Of a stretch of 64,000 nt of DNA, positions 22,170 through 33,823 are shown in pieces. The stretch lies in the NCBI RefSeq assembly GCF_033958435.1, contig NC_134138.1, positions 179,784,798 through 179,848,797 on the forward strand, read 5' to 3'. Source of the stretch: Carettochelys insculpta. Taxonomy: Eukaryota; Chordata; Testudines; Carettochelyidae. The translations under genes and the position numbers were made by a program. The notes beneath the pieces were generated by a model. The model made no database searches, was not told the origin of the DNA, and saw nothing but the letters and a program-made list of their open reading frames with translations. Within the stretch, counting starts at the first letter, position 1, and each line of letters starts with the position of its first letter.

Positions 22170-24516
22170 CCAATGACCTTCAGTGGAAGAACTCAGAGTA
22201 AAATACTATGCAATGAAAGTAAGGGTCACGGAATCAATCCCATAATAACAGCTCAATCGCTAGTTTGTTTACAGTCCAGGTTTGGATTAAGCAGAGAGAA
22301 AGAAGAGGTTGACCGCAAAAGAAATGCCTGGCCCCAGTTCAGTAGCACACTGGGGCACATACTTAACTTTAAGCTCTTGAGTAGTCCCACTGAGGTCAAC
22401 AGAACAGTTTTATGTGCTTAAACTTAATCACATGTTTAGTTTATTGGACCTTCGCAGTGTCTCGGTAACCTCCTTTTTCCTGAGGTGCTGATTCACAATA
22501 ACATGCTTGATTGCTTTGCTGGATTAAGGCCCATGTAAGATCAAGTGGCAAACCAAGTACAAAACTGTTTTGGGTTAACCGGATGGAGCATTTGTAAAGT
22601 GTAAGAATAATTTGTTTTAAGCAACATCTGACACTTTGAAAGAGAACATTGCCTTTGTAAGGCCTGAGATACACAGCTGTTAATGACTGATACTGTGTAA
22701 AACAGAAGAAACCACACTGTTTTCTATGAGGGGAAATCCGTTTAAGCTCAGATGTGTCAAAAACAAGAATGACCCTTAAAAAAATAGTAAAATGAGTTAT
22801 TTCACTATGCTGAAAGCTTACTGCAAAAAGGAATATTCTGCAGCATTAAACAATGAAATTATATATTTTATTGGTCTATGTGTGCATTTTGAGGCATACA
22901 GCTATATTTAGAGGTAGATGAGTTTCAGTGATGAGCGAAACGGTCTCAGTATTGGGCTGTGATCTTTCTGACTGAAAAGCCATAAATAAGTATCATTAAC
23001 ATTATCTGCCTTTGCCGTTTGGCAGACTTAGTAATGACACATCTTTAAGCCATGTGAAGAAGTTCAGATATGTTCTAACGCACTGTTTCCATTATAGAGA
23101 CCTAGCAGCTGCCTGAGGACTTTGTATAATGATATTAAAAATGTTACACCTGAGAGAAACTTAGAAAAGCAAGAAACTATTAGGTAAAATTGCTGGTGAC
23201 TCCTCACATTACTCTCTATGAAGGGTGAAAGCTTTTCATATGCTTTAAATGTGCATATGACAGCCAGACCCAGCCTAAAGGGGTATGGCTAGTGGGCAGG
23301 GCCAAGGTGGCATGCTGACAGTGGAGCCCAGGTGGTGGATGTTATAATCAATTGGAGCATGGGGCCCTGAAGGTTCAAGACCCAAAACAGCAGCCTTGCT
23401 CTCCTTGGCCTAAAGCCAGGGCTAAGGATAGCTGCTCTCAGGCAGCAGTATACCTTTATTTTTTTCCCTCTCTTAAGATACCAGAAATTCACAATTTTGT
23501 CCTTTCATTTTTAGCCTGATTGTGATTCGCCAAAATGCTGAATCCTGACTGGCTGAACTTGTTTACACTGAGAGTTAAAAATTTTAACAGTCTGACATCT
23601 CTTGGGTCTGATCCTCTTTCTTTACAGAAAATGACAAAAAGTATGGTTTCCTTGAACACAGCAGGGATAAAACAAAAGGCAGTTTCCATCTTCAAAAATT
23701 CAAGTTGCTTCCAGACAGTTCTTTGCCCAAAAGAAATATGACCTCTCTGCCTCCTGCCAGGGACACATTGTCAGTAATTGCTGGTGGGTTTTTTTCTTTT
23801 CTTTTTTTTCTAATTTGTCTACTTTCTCTGTTTTTTGCAGACATGACAATTCTCTGACTTTTTACTTCTGATACTCTCATTTGCTGAGTTCACCACCATC
23901 TTCCCCAAGTGAAACTTCTCTGCCTTGATGAATTAGCCTCTGCATGTGGCCTAATTCCTTGGGTGGTGTCCTCCATCATTTCAGCCAGTTTACTCCATGA
24001 GGAACCTAATTGTTTCTTATATTACTCCTGAATAGAAGGAGGCTAACATGTCCATCAGCCTGCACCAAGGTCTCTGAATGCCTGCAAATCAAAGAGATGC
24101 CGTTTGGTTGCTACCATCATCTTCCACCATAACTATAAGCTGATAAAGTTTTCTGGGAGTTGCAATTTTCAGAATTTTAGCCCAGGAATGCCTGTCTGAA
24201 TTTAAGACAGAATGATACTGAGTAAGAAATCCCACTCCAGACTTCAATAAATGGTGAGTGCCAATTTCAGAAAGGCTTGTTGGCATAATATTATGACTTA
24301 GAATCAACTCAGCACCACATTGAGGATCCTACTGTAGAGAGTCTGTACAGGTTTTGGACACTCTGACCTAAACTGGTGTCTGGGCAGAATCTGAAAACTT
24401 TTGAGATAAGGAAAGAGGTGACCATTATAACCATGTCAGACAACATGTTCACAGCTTCTCAAGGATCTCTTTGGTTTCTGATAGGTTAAACATTAGAAAG
24501 ATGCTCAGGTTTGTTA
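22170..24516. other. no recognised feature
   Basis: AT-rich sequence without recognisable element or exon. A GC-richer patch near 23265-23460 has no family I can name. Confidence 0.4.
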
Positions 24517-24750
24517 CAAAACAAAAAAGTTCTATAGCCCTTTAAAGACTAACAAAATAATTTATTAGGTGATGAGCTTTCGTGGGACCTTCCCACTTCT
24601 TCAGAAGAATTTTCCAGATCTGAAGTAGTGGGTCTGTCCCATGAATGCTCACGATCAAATTATTTTGTTAGTCTTTAAAGTGCTACAGGACTGGTTTTTT
24701 TGTTTTGTTTTGTTTCATTTTGTGAAGATACAGACTAACTCAGGTTTGTT
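24517..24750. repeat. Head-to-head pair of the hammerhead-related repeat
   Basis: The left arm (24517-24604, minus orientation) and right arm (24620-24750, plus) are inverted copies of one sequence containing CTGAAG, a GTGGG/CCCAC stem, GCTCA, and TTATTTTGTTAGTCTTTAAAG, separated by about 15 bp. This is a divergent subfamily of the repeat at 3480 and 57410: the CTGATGA box reads CTGAAGA or CTGAAGT, so the hammerhead core is not intact here. Confidence 0.7.
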
Positions 24751-25059
24751 TTGTTTCTTCACTGTCTGATTAGGTGGACACACAAAGGACTAAAATGAGC
24801 TGCTGATAACAGCCTCTGTCACCTGCTTTTCAAATAAGCCCCATTATGCTTTGTTCCTGTTGCTCCTCACACATAGAAAGTTCTTCCCATAAATATGGGC
24901 AAGGCTACCTCACTGTTCTCCTTCAAATCCTTCATCAAAACTCTCCTTTCCCCATTATGCCTGCAAAAAAACTTGACCAGTGGTCTCAGAAGTCTGTTGT
25001 GCAGATTCCTTTTCCTCTGCAATCTATCTGTGTTCATCTGTTTTCTCTGGTTTTTCAAT

Positions 25060-25190
25060 TAAATTGTAAACTTCTTGGGGCAGGGACCTTTTTTTTTTGT
25101 TCTATGTGCAGCACTTAGTAGGATTGTGTCTTTGTCCATGACTAGGATTCCGGGTTCCTCAGTGCTATAGTAATGTAAGTAACAGATAAT
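25060..25190 (+). repeat. Ancient amniote interspersed repeat 3' end (probable)
   Basis: AAATTGTAAACTTCTTGGGGCAGGGACC, here quoted only in part (GTAAACTTCTTGGGGCAGGG), followed by GTTCTATGTGCAGCACTTAG and CATGACTAGGATTCC, has the layout of a widespread amniote SINE/LINE 3' end ending in AGTAATGTAAGTAA. Family name uncertain. Confidence 0.4.
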
Positions 25191-25203
25191 TTTAATGAGT
25201 GTG

Positions 25204-25210
<7 letters not shown>

Positions 25211-25256
<46 letters not shown>

Positions 25257-25282
25257 CCTGCCCCTGCCCCTGCCCCTGCCCC
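25211..25282. repeat. (TC)n dinucleotide followed by (TGCCCC)5
   Basis: About 21 perfect TC units (25211-25252) pass directly into five perfect TGCCCC hexamers (25253-25282). This is a compound pyrimidine-rich microsatellite on the plus strand and likely to be length-polymorphic. Confidence 0.95.
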
Positions 25283-26514
25283 AAGAAGGAATAAAATTAC
25301 TACTCTCCCCTCAGGTCTGTATTTGCTGGATCTGGACCTGTGGTGAATAGAGTATTGTGGGAGTAGGAGAGAGAGAGATGTCATGAGCTAAACATAACAT
25401 GCTTATGCTAAAATAGCACACAGCTGCCTATGAAGCTGTTGCCTTTCACTCCAAAATGTGGGTGAATGACAATCTCTTACCATCTTAGAAAATAAGTGAT
25501 TATCTTATTTTTCTTTCTGACCCTTGGTGTAATGAAATATAATACGAAGAAAAAAGCAAAATAATTCTAAAACATAAAATACAGGAAGAAGAGAAAGGGG
25601 AGTCACATTTTTATACTGCACCTGGCTGTTCAATAACCCTCTCACACCTTTTGTTTTATTTTTAATCATTGAAGCTGGAATGAAATTTTTGAAGTTCAGA
25701 AATCCAGGTAAGAATGCCCGACAGTAAAGTTTTTTTTTCCCTGCAAAAACAGATTTATGACGAATCAAAACCAAAAATAATCTGCATCTAACTAACACCT
25801 TCCCTGCAGGCATCTCTGAAAACAAGACATATTCAGTCAGAAAACAACAAACACAGACTAGAGACAGAAGGAAACCAAAATTTCAGACCTAACTGGCCTT
25901 CTATATGAGGAAAGTTCATATCTCAATACAGCTCTGAATTTAGCATCTCAGGAATATGTCTAAGGGTGTGAATACACTGCCACTTTCAGCACTAAAATGT
26001 TAGTCATTCAGGGATGTGAAAACACATCCTCTTGAGCCACAAAAGTTTTAGTGCTGAAAAGTTCCGGTATAGATAGCTACAATCCGTTGCCTGAGGTGGG
26101 TTTTTTAATCACTGGGATAGGTCTCCCCTGGCAATGAAAAGTGACTGCTCTACCCACATCACAGTGCTATGGTGGCAATGCTGTAATATGGGCACGATAA
26201 ACATATGTCAGAGCGGATGAACAGAAGAAGAAACTATGATAGGTTTAGATTGAAATGAAGAGATACAGCCAAGCTGAAAATCATCTAGGAATCTGGAATA
26301 CAAGCATTGATATTCAGGGTTGTCAGAATCTAGGTTTTGGCTCTGCCCATGACAGGCTGTCATCTTTGCCAGGAAACCATTCGGCATTTCTGCCCAGCCC
26401 AACCAGAATGGGCTGGTGACAATTTGTGGAGCCTTGGAAATGTAACAGCACAAGCACTTAGCTGCAGGACATAATTTAATTATTTGGCTTTAAAAAAAAA
26501 GTTAGAGCGTGCAA
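25283..26514. other. no firmly recognised feature
   Basis: At 25965-26215 there are MITE-like words (GTGTGAATACACTGCC, inverted GCACTAAAA/TTTTAGTGC), but I could not define termini or a target duplication. The rest is unassigned. Confidence 0.35.
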
Positions 26515-27079
26515 GATGTAGCAAACTTTGACTTCTTCAGTGCACTGATAGGCAGCATCCCCTGGGAGGCTAAAATGAGAGGGAAAAGTTATCCTGGCTG
26601 TATTTTAAAGATGCCTTATTGAGGGCACAGGAATAAACCAACCCAATCTGCAAAAATAATGTTAAATACAGCAAATGACCTGCCAGGTTTAAAAGATAAA
26701 TTTTCTGTGATCTTAAACAGAAAAGGAAGCTCATGAGAATTAAAAACTTGGACAGGTGACTCTCGGAGCAATATTAAAAATAATGCCCAAGCATGCAGGG
26801 GTGTAATCAGAAAGGCCAAAGCACAAGCTGGATTGCAGCTAACAAGGGATGTGAAGGATAACAAGAAGGGTTCCTAGTGGTATATTAGCAAAAGAAGAAG
26901 GTCTGGGAAAAAAGTGGGACACTTACTGAATGGGGAAGGCAACCTAGTGGGGAGAAATTGAGGAAACTGGTCTTATTCAATCAGGAAAAGAGAAGAATGA
27001 GAGGGGATTGGATAGCAGCCATCAACTAACTGAAGGAGGGGTTCCAAAGAGGACAGAGAGAGGGTATTATCAGCAGTGG

Positions 27080-27870
27080 CAGCAGGGACATTGCTGATGG
27101 TGGCCCTGAGTGGACCATGGCCCAGCCACTTTACATTCAGGCCCACCTCCACATCCTCCCATGGCTTTCCTCATGCCCCTGGACTTGCCTGATTTGCCAG
27201 CTCTCCTGCAGGATAGAGCAGGATCTGAGCACAGAGGCTTACCCCACTCCTCCAGATGCTCCAGATGGGGAGTTGAGACTAAGGCTGTCTCGCTCCATCC
27301 ACTTGCCTGGTGCTTCAACCAGAGAATAGGATCAGAACATGGGGATTTACCCCACTACACCAGGTGCTGCAGCCCAGCACTTGCCCCGCTGCCTCCAGTG
27401 GCTCAGGCCAGGATTGGGGTTGGTGCCCCAGGACTTATCGCACTCCTCTAGGCACTCCAGCTGGGAAGCGAGGACAAGGACTTGCCCTGCATCACCTGCC
27501 CATCCGGTGCCCCAACCAGGGAGTGGGATGGAGTAAAGGAGCTTACTTAGTCCACTCTGCCAGCTTCTCCAGACGAGGAGCAGGGTCCAGGGCTTGCTCC
27601 ACTTCATCCTCTTATCAGGTGCTTCAGCTGGGGAGTGGGAAGAGCAAGGCTGGACCCTGCTTCTGGGCTGGAGCACCGGGAAAGCAGGTGTAACAGGGCA
27701 AGCACCTGCCCTCAAACCTTGCTGTGAATGCATCCCTTGGGCTGAGGGTCCCCTGGCCAGGGTGTCCATCCCCACACAGGCAGGCTGGGGAGAGGTAGAC
27801 CCATCCTTCCTGTCCTCCTCTCCTGCCCTCATCATTGCCCGCCCCCTCAAGTGTCCCTTCTGTCTGTGCC
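27080..27870. repeat. GC-rich minisatellite-like block inside CR1
   Basis: About eight imperfect units of roughly 48-60 bp, each with the pattern CTTGCCCC-CT...CCAG-TGCT-CAGC-GGGGAG, run from about 27225 to 27665, flanked by related GC-rich sequence. Units differ by substitutions and small indels. Overlapping frames on both strands (up to 252 codons) result from the lack of stops in the repeat and show no domain. Confidence 0.65.
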
Positions 27871-27873
27871 ACT

Positions 27874-28584
27874 GGCTACGTCTACACGTGAAGCCAACAT
27901 CGAAATAGCTTATTTCGATGTAGCGACATCGAAATAGGCTATTTCGATGAGTAACGTCTTCACATCCTCCAGGGCTGGCAATGTCGATGTTCAACTTCGA
28001 CGTTGTGCGGCACCACATCGAAATAGGCGCTGCGAGGGAACGTCTACACGCCAAAGTAGCACACATCGAAATAAGGGTGCCAGGCACAGCTGCAGACAGG
28101 GTCACAGGGCGGACTCAACAGCAAGCCGCTCCCTTAAAGGGCCCCTCCCAGACACAGTTGCACTAAACAACACAAGATACACAGAGCCTACAACTGGTTG
28201 CAGACCTTGTGCCTGCAGCATGGATCCCCAGCTGCCGCAGCAGCAGCCAGAAGCCCTGGGCTAAGGGCTGCTGCCCATGGTGACCATAGAGCCCCGCAGG
28301 GGCTGGAGAGAGAGCATCTCTCAACCCCTCAGCTGATGGCTGCCATGGCGGACCCCGCTATTTCGAAGTTGCGGGACGCACAACGACTACACGGTCCCTA
28401 CTTCGACGTTGAACGTCGAAGTAGGGTGCTATTCCTATCCCCTCATGGGGTTAGCGACTTCGACGTCTCGCCGCCTAACGTCGAAGTTAACTTCGAAATA
28501 GCGCCCGGCGCGTGTAGCCGTGACAGGCGCTATTTCGAAGTTAGTGCCGCTACTTTGAAGTAGCGTGCACGTGTAGACACGGCT
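27874..28584. mobile_element. Harbinger-type MITE, 0.7-kb family (711 bp)
   Basis: The ends are GGCTACGTCTACACGTG and CACGTGTAGACACGGCT, flanked by ACT (27871-27873 and 28585-28587). Subterminal blocks contain alternating ATCGAAATAGC, TATTTCGATG and TACTTCGAAGTA words in both orientations. The central part is non-palindromic and GC-rich (about 28060-28350). A sister copy of nearly the same length and order lies at 42128-42832, so the internal sequence belongs to the family. Confidence 0.9.
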
Positions 28585-28862
28585 ACTGAGTGGCATATGC
28601 CAGAAGGGGAAGTAATGGGTGCAAGTTGCAATGGGATATGTCTAGTTTGAATAATAGGAAAAACTGTTTCATGAGGAACTGGATAAAGCAATGGAATGGG
28701 TTGACAGGGGAGGGAGTGGAATCCCCATCCTTAGAAGTTTTTAAGGCCAGGCTTGACAAAGCCCTGTTTGAAATATATTTAGGTGGAGTTGGTCTTCCTT
28801 TGAACCGGAAGTTGGAGTAGATGACTTCCTGAAGTCTCTTCCAATTCTAATTTTCTCTGATT

Positions 28863-31384
28863 CTATTCAGGCTTTCTTCTCTCTTGTAAGCTTTTGGGAA
28901 TTCCTTAATCTTGGCGGGGGGGGTCCATTTTTATTGGGTACAAATTATGCCTTTCTCCAGTTGATACACCATTTTAATAGACATTGACCCACATTCTCCA
29001 ATCTGGTTTAGTTACATGCAAGGCAAAATCCAGACTTTAAGGATGGTGGCTTTGAGCCACCTCTTGATTCTTCAGGTGGATAAGGATTAGAGCAGCTTTG
29101 GCCTCACATGTTCTGAAAATCCTCTAGGATCTGTTCACACTCTTCCAAAAGCCCCTTTTGGGTTGAAAAAAAAAAGTGTGTGAAACGGCAAAGCAAAATA
29201 TTTCCAGTTAAAAAGCAGTGGAAATAAAATAGGCTACTGCAGCTCTCACTGTGGAGTCTGAATAGAGTTACTCCATAATGCCATTATTGCGGATCTATAT
29301 GCTACACGTATCAAGGCAATGCTCCAGAGTGATATGAACACCTATCGAAAGATATTCTAAGACAAGTCATGTATTCCCTGATTCTTAATTGTTGAGAATG
29401 AACAGTGCTCTTCCGGAAAAGATTTTAAAACAAAACAGTGTATCTCCTCAAGGCATCTCATTGCACCGAACAGCCATTCAGAGTCAGGTTTTGTTCTTTT
29501 TTCGGAAATACAATTTAACATAATCTTCAGGCTGCATACTTGAAAAGATTTCCTCTCTTAATAAAAAACACCTGTGCCACCTTTCCCTAACTTAACTGGC
29601 TCTAGCCATCTGAGCCTACCCCTGATGTGCAGTAATCCAGTCGCTACAACTGGTTGCTGTAAGGACTAAGTCTCTGCTTTCGTTTATTTTCATTCTAATT
29701 TGTTTCTGGTTACCTTGGCTCTATAGCAGCCCACACATAAATAGCATTTGTTTTAATTCTGCAAGGGCTCAGAGGGCACCAACTATCTGAAGCAGAGTAT
29801 TTTCATTTCCCATTTTAAGTTAGCTGTGCACCTCAGAGGCGCATACCCAAGAACTTCTGCATGTTCAATACGGCTCTGAACACTCCATTGGCATATGATG
29901 AATAACATTAATTTTGTTCTTGTTTCAGGAACACAACCGGTGTTTATTTTTAGCTCGCTCATTGAGATGCAAAGTGCGTAATTGTAAAACTAAACTCAAG
30001 CCTGAACTTTCAGACATTGCCATCTGAATTGTAACCCCAGAACCAACGTGCACCTAGCTACATCTTGAAACCCATATTTACATGTTGAAAATGGTGCCCA
30101 AGTTGAATGTGAAAAGAGTGCATGTTCATTGTTTGCAAATACAGATTAGCTTACAGTCTCCAAAAACTTTCCCTTCATGATTGCTATGGGCTTTAATTGA
30201 ACATGTGGATCGTTTGTATAATGTATAATTTTTATTTCCTCTAAACTGGGTATTATAAAATAGGAAGAAAAAGGAAGTCCCTCCAGTTAGGAAATGTATT
30301 CACTGGAACACGCACACCTCTTTTCAGTCTTCCAAAATGAACCGTATTGTCTTATTGCAGCATTTTTCTGTTGATTTGGAATGTACCTACAGGAGCAGCG
30401 TTCATTTAAAAGCTGTGATTTAGCAGTGTTTCCACTGAGAAACTGATGGAAACATGAAACATGCAAATGTCATTTTCAGAAACTCAGGCAGTCTTTCGTC
30501 ACAGCAGGACTGTAACAGGGACCATATTATGTACTCAGCCCTCAAAGAAAGAGCATTAGTGTCTTTCAGTGTACAGATAAGCAAAGGATGACTTATATCT
30601 GATAACACTCCAAATTCATTCATGTCTTTTATCATTTTGTTTACTTCTGTTTTCTTCCCAAAGCTTCAGCTCAACAATTTATTCTTAGCCAGCTTTGTAA
30701 TCAATAATACAGGATCTCTCGCAACATGACAACAAGTTTTCTGGTTTTCTAAGCTGTTTTCTGTTCCTTTCCTGCTCCTACAAATTCACTTTTGTTTATT
30801 CTTACAGCTTGTACTTCCCCTTTCTTTTTATTTACCAAAGTTGTTTTCATTCTCTTATCTCTTGCTTCTGCCCAATTCCTCCTCTTTTCTCTGCGTGTCG
30901 TATTTGGACTTTTTCCAGAAAGTTTCAATTTTCCCTTCTTGAAAACTCTGTCCAGACACTCAAATGCTGGCTTGGTGCCCATCCTTGTATTCAGGCTCTG
31001 TTTTCTGCATCTCCAATTTGGCTGCTTTCAACAGCTTGTGTTTCTATACGTCCTCATGCAGCCAGTCTGTCCATTTTTCTCTTTTTAGGAATACTTCATT
31101 TAACTACTCTATTTTCTGCTCCTCCTCTTTCATTTGTTACTGAACATGTCTCCTTCTTTCCTTACTCTTGCATGCACACTTCTTATTTACTTTGGCAATC
31201 TGTGTTTTTCCCTGTATTTCAGTACTCTTTAATGGCTGACTTTTTATACACCTTTCTCTCAAACTGAAAAAGCTCCTCTTTTCTGTTAATCTTGCAGAAA
31301 CAGCTTGTGGTAATAATGCCTGAATTCAGATGGGGTAGAGCTTTCTTATTCACATAGGCCTTTACACTTCCTATTTTTCTGGCG
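28863..31384. other. no recognised feature
   Basis: The longest stretch without a recognised element. The frames present, such as 30809-31267 (152 codons, Phe/Leu/Ser-rich), look like translated pyrimidine-rich sequence and not a protein family. Whether it holds conserved non-coding sequence cannot be judged from one genome. Confidence 0.4.
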
Positions 31385-31745
31385 TCCAAATCTACTCTTT
31401 CTGTGATGATTTAACTCTTCCACCCCAGGTGGAGCATAGGTCATCTGCAAGTCTCCTCCACCTCAGTCTGTCTTAAAGCAAAACTCCTAGCTGACCACAG
31501 GAGTACCCCAGTTGTTGTCCCTCAGTCTCAGTTATCTTCTCCAAGTTGTCCGAGGTCGTCGTCTTCTGCGTTTTCCTTGCAGGTTCCATGTGAGAGCTTG
31601 ATGGACTATGCTGGATGATGGTTTTCTGAAAGAGTGGACTAGTCATCCCCACTTTCTTCTTTTCATTTGAATGTCAAGTGGTTTTTGTCCTGCTCTGTTC
31701 CAAAGCTCCTCATTTGTGAATTTGTGAGTCCTTCTATAGCTTAAG
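31385..31745 (-). mobile_element. LINE 3' fragment, antisense (ORF2 C-terminus)
   Basis: On the minus strand the sequence translates in pieces as FTNEELWNRAGQKPLDIQMK, then RRKWG, then WNLQGKRRRRRPRTTWRR. This NEELW...GKR-RPRTTWRR block is the familiar C-terminal tail of a vertebrate LINE ORF2. Stops interrupt it. The clade is not determined. Confidence 0.7.
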
Positions 31746-32235
31746 CCTTATTAGAAAAGTTGTTAGAAAAGTAATACAGTACTCAGCTTTGAACTGAAGG
31801 GCCACTTTATCATGTGATCTATTGCAAAGAGCCACAAAATAATTACATTATGATTACCTTGGCATAGAATTGTGATGTCTGTCATAAAATTAGGTGAGCC
31901 TAATCCAATATTGTCAAGAATTGACACAATTTCATGTTGAATAATGTTGAAAATTAAGATGGGAATGACTTGTTTGTCTGTGACTGAATTTGATGCAGTG
32001 GACGAGATTCTCACCTGACATCTGTAGAGCTAGGGAATTTGGCTCAGAATTTCCTTTTGCTTGCCTGTGTTCTTTTAAGTGTGCTGTCTCTTTGTGGTCA
32101 GGCCTGTTGGGAAAAGGATCAGGACTTAAAAGGCAAACCTACCCAGAGTGGGCAGAGAGAATCATTTGGAGAGGAGCTAATAGGAAGGGATTTGAAATGC
32201 ACAACATCATTTGATGATCCTACAAAATGTCTGTA
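31746..32235. other. no recognised feature
   Basis: Ordinary sequence without recognisable element. Confidence 0.4.
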
Positions 32236-32561
32236 CAGGCTGCACTTCTCTCGTCTGGTACCCTCAGGACCTGATGGGACTGGACAAGAGAATTTAACCA
32301 GATGGCAGGAGGTCAATATTTTCTAGAGCATTAGCAACACTTCCACTGCTTACTGGAATCTTAGGAGATATTTAGGGGTAAATTACACCTAAGTAACAGC
32401 ACACAATACTGAGAGCCAGGACTGGTAGCTGGAAACAAACTCTATTGGACCACGGGAAACTTGGCCACAACTACATTATGTGATCATCCAACTAATTAAA
32501 ATCATGATGGATTACAGACTTTGCCAGCCAAGAGAGTTCTAGATTAGAAAGGTTCAGCCTG
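32236..32561. mobile_element. TA-flanked mariner-type MITE (326 bp)
   Basis: It starts CAGGCTGCACTTCTC and ends GGTTCAGCCTG, flanked by TA (32234-32235 and 32562-32563). It matches the copies at 33500 and 63631 and the interrupted host at 7448 along its length. No coding potential. Confidence 0.9.
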
Positions 32562-33499
32562 TACAATGTTGCATGTTCTTTAGTACCCTGCACTGAAATG
32601 TTTTCTATTAACTATCAACATGCACAACAACTTTTTTTATAGATCACTCTCACAACATCTTCAGCCTCCAAATGAATACTTTCAGTGAGCAGTGCAATCC
32701 TTGCAACAAATGTACATAAACAAGATAGTCTGTGAAGCAAATTTTCTGTTCTTCTATTTCACTTAATTTGACAGTCCTTTCCATCTGTTCTTCTTTTCCT
32801 GAAGGAGGTTCTTTTGCTGTTACCTCTTCTAGCATCACCTTTGCCAACCCAGAAGTATCACTAGTGAACTCTTTTTGAAGTCACTGTCCATTTCCTGTCT
32901 ATCTGGTGTGCCTCATTTAGGGCTTCTCTGAAGGACTGTTGGTGCTCCGTGATTTACAGACAACAGTGGTTATGAGGAGTAGAATTATTTTCCTTCTTCT
33001 ACCATGATCTGGAAACTACTCTTTGCAAATATGTCCTCCCTGATATAGTTCTCCCTGGCTGTTCTCCCTGGAGTTCTCTGGTGCCTCTCTCATGGCAGTG
33101 TTTGGCTTGCTATCATCTATGCTTATTTGTTGTCTCACCTTCTCCACTACTGCTGGTTTTAAATGTTTGTTTTCTGTAAACCAGGGCATCTCTATGCAGT
33201 GAGATATAAGTCACTAGATTGTACTGTTATCCACAGCTTCTTGTGGTGTATTTTCTATTCTGCTTAAGTTTTCCATGTATCTCTCTCATCCCTGGTGTGC
33301 CTTTTTAATTGATTTTTGGCAATCTTGATTTGCTTTGCCATTAGATTAGCTGTAATGTGGAGAGGATGTGATATGTTCAGATTCTGCTGCCAGGCAATCC
33401 GGTGTCTATTATCTGTGATAGCAGTCCCTGGAATTTCATGCCTATGAAACTGAACCTTTTAGACCATTCATTTTCAGCTGTTTCTTTGGTTATTTGCTA
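32562..33499. other. unassigned; 35-bp word shared with 34118
   Basis: No element could be named. 32806-32840 is repeated at 34118-34152 with one mismatch (see findings). Confidence 0.4.
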
Positions 33500-33821
33500 C
33501 AGGCTGAACCTCTCTAATCTGGAACACTCTCATCCAGCAACATCCGTAATCCAGCATAATTTTAGTTAGCTGCACAACCATTTAGCATGGGTGTAGCCAA
33601 GTTTCCTGTGATCCCATAAAGTTTATTTATAGCCACCAGTCCTGGCTCTCAGTGTTCTGTGCTATTTAGCTGTAATTTGCCCCAAATATCTTCTAAGTAC
33701 CCAGTAAGCAGTGGATGTTCTGATAATGCTGTTAGACAATATTGACCCCTGTGGTTCAGCAAATTCTCTCATTCGGCACCAGCTAGGTCCCAGGAGTTTC
33801 AGATTAGTGAGGTTCAACCTG
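33500..33821. mobile_element. TA-flanked mariner-type MITE (322 bp), best-preserved copy
   Basis: The ends CAGGCTGAACCTCTC and GGTTCAACCTG form clear inverted termini, flanked by TA (33498-33499 and 33822-33823). It contains GGCTCTCAGTGTTCT, the site at which Harbinger A sits in the homologous copy at 7448. Confidence 0.9.
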
Positions 33822-33823
33822 TA

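Larger units (their letters stand above)
26515..28862 (+). mobile_element. CR1 LINE, internally deleted and split by nested insertions
   Basis: The endonuclease-RT linker of CR1 ORF2 is readable with frameshifts from 26521 (FDFFSALIGSIPWEA) to about 26935 (VIRKAKAQAGLQLTRDVK and a VGHLLNGEG-like end). At about 26945 it jumps to the C-terminal RT tail (KLVLFNQEKRRMRGD, GDWIAAIN), a deletion of most of the RT. The tail is interrupted at about 27080 and resumes at about 28605 (ESPSLEVFKARLDKALFE), ending with TTCTCTGATTCTATTCA near 28862. No working product is possible. Confidence 0.75.

Noticed and set aside
25142..25384. Arg/Glu- and Gly/Ala-repeat minus frame
   Set aside because: Translation of the (TC)n and (TGCCCC)n microsatellites.
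27347..28105. 252-codon minus-strand frame, the longest in the window
   Set aside because: It runs through the minisatellite-like block and into the MITE at 27874, crossing an insertion boundary; no domain. It is open because the repeat is stop-poor.
30809..31267. 152-codon Phe/Ser/Leu-rich plus frame
   Set aside because: Translation of pyrimidine-rich DNA; residues resemble membrane segments, but there is no family match, start context or neighbouring exon.
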